This document shows, piece after piece, positions 14,873 to 21,979 of a stretch of DNA of 28,425 nucleotides (position 1 is its first letter; the number at the start of each line of letters is the position of its first letter). The notes below the pieces were generated by a model. The model was not told the origin of the DNA, did no database searches, and saw only the letters and a program-made list of their open reading frames with translations. Source of the stretch: JACDAN01 sp036380355. Its GTDB lineage: Bacteria; Actinomycetota; Thermoleophilia; Gaiellales; Gaiellaceae. The stretch is from the NCBI GenBank assembly GCA_036380355.1, contig DASVEW010000085.1, forward strand, positions 1-28,425, read 5' to 3'. The position numbers and the translations under genes were made by a program.

Positions 14873-15483
14873 GAGGCGCGCAGCTCCGCGAGGAACGGAT
14901 TTCGGTCCCGCTCGGCGCCGAGCGTCGTCGGCGGGCCGTGGCCGGGGTAGACGACCGTCTCCGGCGGGAAGCGGTCGAAGAGCCTGCGGATCGACTCGAC
15001 GAGAGTGTCCCAGTCGGCGAACGGAAGGTCGGTTCGGCCGACGCCGCCCGCGAAGAGCACGTCGCCGGAGAAGAGCGCGGCGTCGGTCGCGAACGCGACG
15101 TGGCCCGGCGAGTGGCCCGGAACGTCGACAACCTCGAAGGTCAGGCCGGCGACCTCGATCGAGTCGCCTCCCTCGATGCGGACCTCCGCGCTGTGCGGCG
15201 GGATCTGCTGGTCGGGAAAGAAGGCGGAAGGATCCTCGAGCACCGCAGCCTCCCGTTCGGCCATGTACACCGGCGCGCCGGTCGCCTTTGCGAGCGGCGC
15301 GATCCCGCCGAGGTGATCCCAGTGGCAGTGGGTGACGAGGATCGCCGCGACGGGGAAGTCCGGCGTCGCCACCTCGTAGCCGGGATCGACCACAACGGCC
15401 TCACGGGCGTCCGGCCCGGCGCGGACGACGTAGCAGTTCGTCTGCGTCGGACCGAGCGCGTAGGTGTCGACCGACAGAGCCAT
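14869..15483 (-). CDS. Metallo-beta-lactamase-fold hydrolase (glyoxalase II-like)
   Basis: 204 residues. Metal-binding motif THCHWDH (THxHxDH), then GHSPGHVAF, the bridging Asp in LFSGDVLF, GRTDLPFADW and the last metal His in YPGHGPPTTLG, ending in ERDRNPFL. This pattern is that of hydroxyacylglutathione hydrolase-like proteins found next to hisS/aspS in many Gram-positive bacteria. Substrate is unknown; actinobacteria usually lack glutathione, so another thiol ester is likely. ATG at 15483 sits 6 bases after a TACACT box and heads the hisS-aspS unit. Divergent from the cupin gene across 55 bases. Confidence 0.9.
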   Translation of the reverse strand: MALSVDTYALGPTQTNCYVVRAGPDAREAVVVDPGYEVATPDFPVAAILVTHCHWDHLGGIAPLAKATGAPVYMAEREAAVLEDPSAFFPDQQIPPHSAEVRIEGGDSIEVAGLTFEVVDVPGHSPGHVAFATDAALFSGDVLFAGGVGRTDLPFADWDTLVESIRRLFDRFPPETVVYPGHGPPTTLGAERDRNPFLAELRAS

Positions 15484-15489
15484 CGGGCG

Positions 15490-15495
15490 AGTGTA
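15490..15495 (-). promoter_or_regulatory. -10 element of the MBL-hisS-aspS unit, probably leaderless
   Basis: TACACT on the minus strand, 6 bases before the ATG at 15483. This is the exact -12 to -7 placement if transcription starts at the A of ATG. No good -35 was seen. Confidence 0.55.
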
Positions 15496-15525
15496 ACGGC
15501 GGGTCTCGCGGGGTTCGGAGGCCGG

Positions 15526-15531
15526 TAGGAT
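15526..15531 (+). promoter_or_regulatory. -10 element of the cupin gene, probably leaderless
   Basis: TAGGAT, 7 bases before the GTG at 15539. No Shine-Dalgarno fits in the 7-base gap. Back to back with the MBL promoter in a 55-base divergent gap. Confidence 0.55.
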
Positions 15532-15538
15532 CGCCGGC

Positions 15539-15883
15539 GTGCAGAGCTGGAACCTCCTCGAGCTGGAGACGCCCGAGGGAAGCCGCAGCCCGATCGTCCT
15601 CCACTCGGACGACGACTCGCGCGCCGTCCTGATCGGTCTGCTCCCGGGCCAGGTGCTCGGCGACCACCAGGTGCACGAGAACGCGTGGATGGTGGTGATC
15701 GAAGGTCAGGTCGAGGTTGACTCCGGCAAGGAGACCGTCGAGGCGGGTCCCGGCACGCTCTTCCGCTTCGATGCGAGGGAGCGGCACAGGATTGCGAGCC
15801 GGGACGGCGCCCGGATCCTGCTTCTCCTCGCTCCCTGGCCGGGGCCGGGGCACTACCGCGGCGGCGGCGCGCCGGCCGGGTAG
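15539..15883 (+). CDS. Small cupin-domain protein
   Basis: 114 residues, a single beta-barrel. The first cupin motif is GQVLGDHQVHENAWMVVIEG, with His residues and a Glu for metal binding; the second is AGPGTLFRFDARERHRI with the distal His. Function is unknown; such proteins include isomerases, dioxygenases and sensors. GTG at 15539 is chosen because it begins the conserved part and follows a well-placed -10 box. It is a lone plus-strand gene between two minus-strand operons and runs into a long inverted repeat at its 3' end. Confidence 0.82.
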   Translation: MQSWNLLELETPEGSRSPIVLHSDDDSRAVLIGLLPGQVLGDHQVHENAWMVVIEGQVEVDSGKETVEAGPGTLFRFDARERHRIASRDGARILLLLAPWPGPGHYRGGGAPAG

Positions 15884-15969
15884 GGCTAGTAGGGAGGCTT
15901 GGCGAAACGCAGCGCTGTGCCGCAGGGCCGCCCCTGCAACGAGCGACGTTCCGCCAAGCCCTCCTAGCC
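15884..15969. repeat. Long interrupted inverted repeat between convergent genes
   Basis: Arms 15884-15904 (GGCTAG...CTTGGCG) and 15952-15969 (CGCCAAG...CTAGCC) pair over their outer 6 and inner 7 bases, with an unequal GA-rich middle. The interior has a second stem GCAGGG/CCCTGC and partly matching AACG/CGTT blocks. It fills the whole gap between the cupin stop and the stop of the facing membrane-protein gene. Probably a two-way terminator; it could also be a decayed mobile repeat. Confidence 0.6.
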
Positions 15970-16347
15970 GGTTCCCGCGCGCTTCCGGTAGAGCCGGTAC
16001 ATCAGCGCGTCCATCGCGTAGCTGAACGGCAGGAAGAACGCGAGCAGGAAGACGGTGTTCACGATCTGCTGGCCGAGGGTGAGGTCGCCGCTGAGGAATG
16101 TCACGGTGAGGAACATCAGCGGCGCGAAGATCAAGCCGCGCTTTCCGACCCGCTTCAACGACGGCGGCTGGACCGCGCGCATGCCCGAAGTCTGCTTTTT
16201 GTCCTGGGGTGTGCGCCTGCCGTTGCGGGTGATCGTCTCGTCCTCGTCAGGGGCCTCGACCTCCTGGCCCTCGTCGTCGACGTACACGTACTCCCACTCG
16301 TGACGGCGGTCCTTGGCCCGCCGCCGGCGCTGCTTCCTACTCGGCAT
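15964..16347 (-). CDS. Small two-helix membrane protein at the end of the hut operon
   Basis: 127 residues, family not recognised. The N-terminal 70 residues are charged: a basic run SRKQRRRRAKDRRHEWEY, then an acidic stretch (VDDEGQEVEAPDEDE) and a basic, polar segment. Two transmembrane helices follow (GLIFAPLMFLTVTFLSG and QQIVNTVFLLAFFLPFSYA) and a short basic tail. Start ATG at 16347 overlaps the end of hutI by 11 bases, so it is probably the last cistron of the histidine-utilisation operon. The long frame reading further upstream is an antisense-type shadow inside hutI. No transport motif is visible. Confidence 0.82.
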   Translation of the reverse strand: MPSRKQRRRRAKDRRHEWEYVYVDDEGQEVEAPDEDETITRNGRRTPQDKKQTSGMRAVQPPSLKRVGKRGLIFAPLMFLTVTFLSGDLTLGQQIVNTVFLLAFFLPFSYAMDALMYRLYRKRAGTG

Positions 16348-17596
16348 CGGCACTAGCGTAGCGCTGCCAGGCGAGCCGACCGCCCTGGATGACGGTCGCG
16401 ACGAGGTCGCCCCCGAGGTGGTACGCGAGGTACCGCCAGTCGGGGGCGTCGAGGAGGACGATGTCCGCGTCGTAGCCCGGCGCGAGACGGCCTTTCCGAT
16501 CCGCGCGCCCGAGGACATGGGCTGGGTTGATCGTGCACGCCGAGAGCGCCTGCGCAGGGGAGAGCCCGAGCTGCGTGCAGGCGAGCGAGCAGACGATCGG
16601 CAGGCTTTCGCAGAACGCGCTCCCCGGGTTGAAGTCGGTTGCAAGCGCGACCGCGGCGCCGGTATCGACGAGCGCCCGGCCCGGCGGCATCGGCCTGTCG
16701 AGGAACAGGGCGCTGGCCGGAAGGAGTACGGCCGTGACGTCGCTCTCGGCGATCGCCTGGATCCCCCGTTCGCCCGTCGCCTCCAGGTGGTCGACCGAGC
16801 GCGCGCCCAGCTCGATCGCGACTTCGATCGCTCCAGCCTCCGTGAACTGGTCCGCGTGGAGGCGGAGCGCGAGGCCGTGAGCCCGCGCCGCATCGAGGTA
16901 CCGCCGCGCCTGCGCAGCATCGAACGCGCCACGCTCGACGAAGACGTCCGCCGCTTCCGCGATCCGTGCAGCGTCGGGCAGGACCTCGGCGATCGCGAAC
17001 TCCAGGTACGCGTCGGCATCGTCGAACTCCGGGGGGACTGCGTGCGCGCCGAGATACGTGGGGATCCCACCCTCGCCGGCGACCGCGCGCAGCGACGTGA
17101 GCTCAGTGTCGCGGTCGAGCCCGTAGCCCGACTTGCCCTCGAACGTTGTCGTGCCCCATCGCAGCATCCAGCCGCGGTGCCTACGGACCATCTCCCGAAG
17201 CTGGTCCTCGCTCGCCGCTCTCGTCGCCCGGACGGTCGAGAGGATGCCGCCGCCCGCCGCGTGCAGCTCCTCGTAGCTCGCCCCGCCGGCGCGGAGCGAG
17301 AACTCCTCGACCCGGTCGCCGGCGAAGCACGGGTGCGTGTGGCAATCGACGAGCCCTGGGATTGCCACGAGGCCCCGGCCGTCGACTTCCTCGACCTCGC
17401 CGTCGACCGGACCGAGGTCGCGCATGCGACCCGCCTGGTCGACGCGCCCGTCGGCGCACAGGACGTACGCATCGTCCAGCACGTCGACCTCCCCGAGCGC
17501 GCCGCCGCGAAGCGGTGCGCCCGAGCCTGCGGGCGTTGCCAGCTGGCCGAGGTCCCGCACGAGGAGCCGGCGCGAACCGGCGGCCGCGTCCGTCAC
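16337..17596 (-). CDS. hutI: Imidazolonepropionase
   Basis: Third enzyme of histidine degradation: hydrolyses 4-imidazolone-5-propionate to N-formimino-L-glutamate. The 419 residues form an amidohydrolase barrel with the metal motif VDCHTHPCFAGDR, TTTFEGKSGYGL, HADQF (metal His), VDHLEA and the catalytic Asp in LATDFNPGS, plus the flanking composite domain (GRLAPGYDADIVLLDAPDWRYLAYHLG). GTG at 17596 overlaps the hutU stop by 4 bases (GTGA). The same frame stays open about 75 codons further but that part is shadow inside hutU. Followed by the 127-residue membrane protein with an 11-base overlap. Confidence 0.96.
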   Translation of the reverse strand: MTDAAAGSRRLLVRDLGQLATPAGSGAPLRGGALGEVDVLDDAYVLCADGRVDQAGRMRDLGPVDGEVEEVDGRGLVAIPGLVDCHTHPCFAGDRVEEFSLRAGGASYEELHAAGGGILSTVRATRAASEDQLREMVRRHRGWMLRWGTTTFEGKSGYGLDRDTELTSLRAVAGEGGIPTYLGAHAVPPEFDDADAYLEFAIAEVLPDAARIAEAADVFVERGAFDAAQARRYLDAARAHGLALRLHADQFTEAGAIEVAIELGARSVDHLEATGERGIQAIAESDVTAVLLPASALFLDRPMPPGRALVDTGAAVALATDFNPGSAFCESLPIVCSLACTQLGLSPAQALSACTINPAHVLGRADRKGRLAPGYDADIVLLDAPDWRYLAYHLGGDLVATVIQGGRLAWQRYASADAE

Positions 17597-19302
17597 TCGG
17601 CGGGCGGCGGCATCGGCAACTCGAGCCCGTGGCGGTCTGCGGCGTCTACCGCGTCCGGGTACCCCGCGTCCGCGTGACGCAGGACGCCGGTCCCGGGGTC
17701 GGTGGTCAGCACTCGCTCGAGCCGCTCGGCTGCCTCCTCGGTGCCGTCTGCGACCACGACCATGCCGGCGTGCAGCGAGTTGCCGATACCGACGCCGCCC
17801 CCGTGGTGGACGCTGACCCACGTCGCCCCGGCCGCGGTGTTCAGCAGGGCGTTGAGGATCGGCCAGTCGGCGATCGCGTCGGAGCCGTCTCGCATCGCCT
17901 CTGTCTCTCGGTAGGGCGAGGCCACCGAACCCGAGTCGAGGTGGTCCCGCCCGATCACGACGGGTGCCGAGACCTCGCCTGTTCGCACCAGATCGTTGAT
18001 CGCGAGACCGGCCTTCGCGCGGTCGCCGAGACCGAGCCAGCAGATCCGGGCCGGAAGGCCCTGGAACGCCACCCGCCCGGGAGCCAGCTCGAGCCAGCGC
18101 TGCAGCAGAGCGTCGCCGGGGAACAGCTCACGCAGCGCCGCGTCGATCGCCTCGATGTCGCCTGGCTCTCCCGAGAGCGCAGCCCAACGGAACGGCCCGA
18201 TGCCGCGGCAGAAGAGCGGCCGGATATACGCCGGGACGAAGCCCGGATATGTGAACGCGTCCTCTACACCCGCTTCACGGGCCTCACCTCTGAGATTGTT
18301 GCCATAGTCGAAAACGTAGCTGCCGGCGCGGACGTACTCCAACAGCCCGCGGACGTGTGTTGCGATCGAGTCACGGGCTCGGCGCAGATATGTCTCAGGA
18401 TCGGCCCGGCGAAGCTCCGCGGCCTCGGCGACGTCGAGCCCCTGCGGGATGTAACCCGTGAGCGGATCATGAGCGGCCGTCTGGTCGGTGACCAGATCAA
18501 AGTGCTCCGCGCGCTGCGCCAGCTCGGGAACGACGTCCGCCGCATTGCCCAGCAGCCCGACCGACCGGGCACGTCCCTCCCGCGCGGCGGCGCGGACCAG
18601 CGAGAGCGCCTCGTCGACCGACTCGACTGCCTCGTCCAGATATCGCGACTCCAGGCGCCGGCGGATCCGCTCCGGATCGACCTCGACGCAGAGCACCGCA
18701 GCCCCGGCCATCGTCCCGGCGAGCGGCTGCGCGCCGCCCATGCCGCCGAGCCCGGCCGTCAGGATCGTCCGGCCCGTGAGGTCGGGCGAGCCGAAGTGCG
18801 TCTCGCCGGCCGCCGCGAAGGTCTGGTAGGTGCCCTGGAGGATCCCCTGGCTACCGATGTAGATCCAGCTGCCGGCCGTCATCTGGCCGAACATCGTCAG
18901 CCCGAGCGCCTCCAGCCGCCTGAACTCGTCCCAGGTCGCCCAGCGTGGCACGAGGAGCGAGTTCGCGATCAGCACGCGCGGTGCGCCGGCGTGCGTCCGG
19001 AAGACGCCGACAGGCTTGCCGCTCTGGACGAGCAGCGTCTCGTCCTCGCCGAGCTGGAGCAGCGAGCGGACGAGTGCCCGGAGCGATTCGTGATTCCGGG
19101 CCGCCTTTCCGGACCCGCCGTAGACGACCAGCTCCTCCGGCCGCTCCGCGACCTCCGGGTCGAGGTTGTTCAGCAGCATCCGAAGCGGCGCCTCCGCCGA
19201 CCAGGAGCGCGCGTTCAGCTCAGACCCGCGCGGCGCCCGGATCCGGCTCAGGTCGCCGACCAACGACTCGACAGTGGCCTCGAGGGCCTCCACGGCCGTC
19301 AC
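17593..19302 (-). CDS. hutU: Urocanate hydratase (urocanase)
   Basis: Second enzyme of histidine degradation: adds water to urocanate using tightly bound NAD+. 569 residues, the normal size. Motifs: VVYGGSGKAARN (about 59-70), NAD-binding GLGGMGGAQP (184-193), TDQTAAHDPLTGY, the active-site Cys in FCRGIGPFRW (Cys365), and near the end RDHLDSGSVASP and GDG-type glycine runs with HHGGGVGIGNS. GTG at 19302 is chosen because it overlaps the stop of the 81-residue gene as GTGA and begins the conserved part; an upstream start adds 19 unrelated residues. Coupled to hutI by another GTGA overlap. Confidence 0.97.
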   Translation of the reverse strand: MTAVEALEATVESLVGDLSRIRAPRGSELNARSWSAEAPLRMLLNNLDPEVAERPEELVVYGGSGKAARNHESLRALVRSLLQLGEDETLLVQSGKPVGVFRTHAGAPRVLIANSLLVPRWATWDEFRRLEALGLTMFGQMTAGSWIYIGSQGILQGTYQTFAAAGETHFGSPDLTGRTILTAGLGGMGGAQPLAGTMAGAAVLCVEVDPERIRRRLESRYLDEAVESVDEALSLVRAAAREGRARSVGLLGNAADVVPELAQRAEHFDLVTDQTAAHDPLTGYIPQGLDVAEAAELRRADPETYLRRARDSIATHVRGLLEYVRAGSYVFDYGNNLRGEAREAGVEDAFTYPGFVPAYIRPLFCRGIGPFRWAALSGEPGDIEAIDAALRELFPGDALLQRWLELAPGRVAFQGLPARICWLGLGDRAKAGLAINDLVRTGEVSAPVVIGRDHLDSGSVASPYRETEAMRDGSDAIADWPILNALLNTAAGATWVSVHHGGGVGIGNSLHAGMVVVADGTEEAAERLERVLTTDPGTGVLRHADAGYPDAVDAADRHGLELPMPPPAE

Positions 19303-19544
19303 CGTTTCGCGGCCTCCCGCCGAGCTTCGCGCTTCTGATCCTTGTACATCCGCCACCACGTCCAGCCGGTCGCCAGCACGAACGCGGCACCGGCGCCGAT
19401 CGCCGCCTTCCCGGCCTCCTGGCCCGTGAGCAGGAGGAAACCGAAGCCGACGACCGCGAGGCCGCCGTAGAAGAGCAGCGCGGAGCGGAACGGCCGCTCG
19501 GGGCCCTTCGGCTTCGCCGGCCGCCCGTTGTGCCCTTCCGTCAC
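19299..19544 (-). CDS. 81-residue membrane protein between hutH and hutU
   Basis: Unrecognised small protein. A basic, Pro-rich N-terminus (GHNGRPAKPKGPERP) is followed by two transmembrane helices (ALLFYGGLAVVGFGFLLLTG and KAAIGAGAAFVLATGWTWW) and a strongly basic C-terminus (MYKDQKREARREAAKR), suggesting both ends face the cytosol. GTG at 19544 overlaps the hutH stop by 4 bases and its stop overlaps hutU by 4 bases, so translation of hutU should depend on it. A longer upstream reading in this frame is a shadow of hutH. The tight overlaps on both sides make it a real gene. It could be an accessory for uptake or just a coupling cistron. Confidence 0.83.
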   Translation of the reverse strand: MTEGHNGRPAKPKGPERPFRSALLFYGGLAVVGFGFLLLTGQEAGKAAIGAGAAFVLATGWTWWRMYKDQKREARREAAKR

Positions 19545-21076
19545 CGGAGGGCTCCCACCTCCGCCTCGACCGCGCCGATCAGCGAGCCGTCGCGGATCGC
19601 CGAGGCGACCTTCTCGATGTCGCCGCTCAGCGGCCGATCCTCGACGAGGCGCGGCGAGAGGGACCGGACGAAGCCCCGCGCCGCCTCGCTCCCCCGGCCC
19701 GCTGCGAGCGGCGCCAGGAACTCCACCGCCTGCGCACCGGCCAGTAGCTCGATCGCAACCGCCCGCTCGGCGTTCCCGAGCACCTGCCACGCCTTGAGCC
19801 CGGACGCGTTCCCCATCGAGACGTGATCCTCCTGACCCGCGCTCGTCGGGATCGAGTCGACGCTCGCAGGGTGCGCCAGGGACTTGTTCTCGCTGACGAG
19901 CGACGCGGCCACGTACTGCGGAATCATGAAGCCCGAGTTCAGGCCGCCGTCGGGTGCGAGAAATGCGGGGAGCCCGTCGGAAAGGCTTGGATTCACGAGG
20001 CGCTCCGTGCGCCGCTCGGAGATGTTCGCGAGCTCGGAGGCGGCCATGGCCATCGTGTCCAACGCGAACGCGACCGGCTGGCCGTGAAAGTTGCCGGCGG
20101 ACACGATCTCGCCCTCGTCGACCAACACGAGCGGATTGTCGGTTCCGGCGTTCAGCTCCACGGAGACCGTCTCCTCGACGTAGCGGAGCAGGTCGCGGCA
20201 GGCCCCGTGCACCTGGGGCGCGCACCGCAGGGAGTAGGCGTCCTGGACTCGGTCGCACCAGCGATGCGACTCCATCACCGCCGACCCGTCCAGCAGGCGG
20301 AGGACGTTCTCGGCGGATTCGGCCTGGCCACGCAGCGGACGCATCGCCTGTACACCGGGCGAGAAGGCCTTCCGCGATCCTTGCAGCGCCTCGAGCGAGA
20401 GGGCGCAGGCGATGTCGGCGGCGACCGCCAGACGCCGCGCCCGAACGACGCCGAGCGCGCCGAACGCAGCCATGAACTGCGTCCCGTTGACCAGCGAGAG
20501 ACCCTCCTTCGCTCGCAGGTGAACCGGCTCCAAGCCGGCGCGCTCGAGTGCCGCGCGGCCCGGCAGGAGCTCGCCGTCGAACCAGGCCTCCCCCTCGCCG
20601 ATCAGCGGGAGCGCGAGATGCGCGAGCGGTGCGAGGTCGCCGCTCGCCCCCACCGATCCGCGGCTCGGCACCCTGGGCAGCACGCCTCGCCGGAGGCACT
20701 CGAGGAGCAGCTCCGCAACTTCCACCCGGGCGCCGGAGACGCCGGTCGCCAACGCGTTCGCCCGGAGAAGCACGGCGGCGCGGACGATCTCCTCCGGATA
20801 CGGCTCGCCCACGCCGCAGGCGTGGCTGCGGAGCAGCCGGACCTGAAGCTCCTCCGCCAGCTCCGCCGGGATCGTCTTCGTGACGAGCCGTCCGAAGCCC
20901 GTGTTGACCCCGTACGTTCGCTCCGGCGAGGCCGCGGCGCGCTCCACGACCTCGCGTGCCGCCCGCATCCGCTCCCGCGCGAGATCGGACAGCTCTGCAG
21001 GCGCGCCCTCGACCGCGACAGCCCAGACGTGGTGGACCTCGAGGTCGCTGCCGGTCAGGACCTGGGTCTCGACCAC
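19541..21076 (-). CDS. hutH: Histidine ammonia-lyase
   Basis: First enzyme of histidine degradation: removes ammonia from L-histidine to give urocanate. 511 residues. The electrophilic MIO cofactor forms from Ala144-Ser145-Gly146 in GSVGASGDLAPLAHLAL. Also present are the lid Tyr55 in YGVNTGFG, NGTQ, NAGTDNPLV and the C-terminal QEDHVSMG. GTG at 21076 lies 9 bases after the ftcD stop. The only -10-like box, TAGAGT at 21083-21088, overlaps that stop codon and is exactly 6 bases before GTG, so hutH may be transcribed both from ftcD and from its own leaderless start. Confidence 0.97.
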   Translation of the reverse strand: MVETQVLTGSDLEVHHVWAVAVEGAPAELSDLARERMRAAREVVERAAASPERTYGVNTGFGRLVTKTIPAELAEELQVRLLRSHACGVGEPYPEEIVRAAVLLRANALATGVSGARVEVAELLLECLRRGVLPRVPSRGSVGASGDLAPLAHLALPLIGEGEAWFDGELLPGRAALERAGLEPVHLRAKEGLSLVNGTQFMAAFGALGVVRARRLAVAADIACALSLEALQGSRKAFSPGVQAMRPLRGQAESAENVLRLLDGSAVMESHRWCDRVQDAYSLRCAPQVHGACRDLLRYVEETVSVELNAGTDNPLVLVDEGEIVSAGNFHGQPVAFALDTMAMAASELANISERRTERLVNPSLSDGLPAFLAPDGGLNSGFMIPQYVAASLVSENKSLAHPASVDSIPTSAGQEDHVSMGNASGLKAWQVLGNAERAVAIELLAGAQAVEFLAPLAAGRGSEAARGFVRSLSPRLVEDRPLSGDIEKVASAIRDGSLIGAVEAEVGALR

Positions 21077-21082
21077 GGCGGG

Positions 21083-21088
21083 ACTCTA
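21083..21088 (-). promoter_or_regulatory. Possible internal -10 element for hutH, probably leaderless
   Basis: TAGAGT on the minus strand, 6 bases before the hutH GTG and overlapping the ftcD TAG stop. Same hexamer and spacing as the ftcD start. No -35 evident. Confidence 0.42.
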
Positions 21089-21961
21089 GTCCTCCAGAAG
21101 ACGCGGCTCGATCAGCCGGGACCCGTCGAGACCATCGATCCGGAGAGCCGATCCGGCCGCGGCCGCGGCGGCTCCGGCCGGCATCAGGCCGACGAGCTCG
21201 GCACGCTCGACGCCGACGCCGAGATCCGCCGCTTCGGTCTCGATCCGCGCCACGATCTCGTGGAGCGCCGACGCCTCCCAGTCCTCGATGTTCATGCTGA
21301 CCTGGACACGGCCGGAGCTCGGAAGGTCCAGGCCGAGAGCGCGAACACCGGGGAAGCCGCCGTCACGCTCTCGGATCGCGGACGCGATCGTGCGGGCATC
21401 GTCGAGCGTCGCCCCGTGGAGGTCGACGTTGAACGCGATCAGCGGGCGGCGGGCGCCGATCAGCACGCAACCGGCCGTCGGATGCAGCTCGGGCGGGCCG
21501 AAGTCCGGCGTCAGACCGTCGGAGAGGCGGCTCGCGAGCTCCTCGAGGCCGCCGCGCCGGAAGAACGCCGGGCCCCGACCGGAGCCGAGCTCGCCGTAGA
21601 GGAAGACGGGCAGCCCGAGCTCCCCGACCCGCTCGGCGAGCCGAAGCGCCGCCGCCTTCGCGCGCTCCATATCGGTCGGACGCAGCGGCACGACCGGGAC
21701 GACGTCGGCGGCGCCGATCCGGGGATGGGCTCCTTCGTGGCTGCGGAGGTCAATCCGGTCGCGCGCGACGGTGATCGCGTCCTCCAGCGCATTCACGAGC
21801 GGATCGTCCTCGCCGACGACCGTGAACACCGAGCGGTTGTGGTCCGGGTCGGAGTGGACGTCGAGCAGGCGCGCCCGGCGGGAGAGCGCCGCGGCGATCG
21901 CCTCGATCGTTGCCGCGTCGCGCCCCTCGGAGAAGTTCGGCACCGACTCGAGCGGCAGCAC
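21086..21961 (-). CDS. ftcD: Glutamate formimidoyltransferase (FtcD N-terminal type)
   Basis: Transfers the formimino group of N-formimino-L-glutamate, the HutI product, to tetrahydrofolate, releasing glutamate. 291 residues: VPNFSEGRD at the N-terminus, SDPDHNRSVFT, HEGAHPRIGAADVVP, VFLYGELG, GPPELHPTAG, IAFNVDLHG and QVSMNIEDWE. It lacks the cyclodeaminase half of the vertebrate enzyme, so that activity must be encoded elsewhere. Start GTG at 21961, beginning the conserved region directly; the TAGAGT box six bases upstream predicts a leaderless mRNA. First gene of the hut operon. No hutG formiminoglutamase is present in the window, so this is the folate route. Confidence 0.93.
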   Translation of the reverse strand: MLPLESVPNFSEGRDAATIEAIAAALSRRARLLDVHSDPDHNRSVFTVVGEDDPLVNALEDAITVARDRIDLRSHEGAHPRIGAADVVPVVPLRPTDMERAKAAALRLAERVGELGLPVFLYGELGSGRGPAFFRRGGLEELASRLSDGLTPDFGPPELHPTAGCVLIGARRPLIAFNVDLHGATLDDARTIASAIRERDGGFPGVRALGLDLPSSGRVQVSMNIEDWEASALHEIVARIETEAADLGVGVERAELVGLMPAGAAAAAAGSALRIDGLDGSRLIEPRLLED

Positions 21962-21966
21962 GGGCC

Positions 21967-21973
21967 TACTCTA
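21967..21973. promoter_or_regulatory. Shared divergent -10 element of ftcD and the methyltransferase gene
   Basis: The seven bases TACTCTA read as TACTCT on the plus strand and TAGAGT on the minus strand. The plus box is 7 bases before GTG 21980 and the minus box 6 bases before GTG 21961. The whole gap between the genes is 18 bases, so both promoters must use these bases. Confidence 0.55.
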
Positions 21974-21979
21974 GGAGCG

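Noticed and set aside
21973..21977. AGGAG as Shine-Dalgarno for the methyltransferase gene
   Set aside because: Only two bases separate it from the GTG, too short for normal use; the -10 box at 21967-21972 explains the start better.
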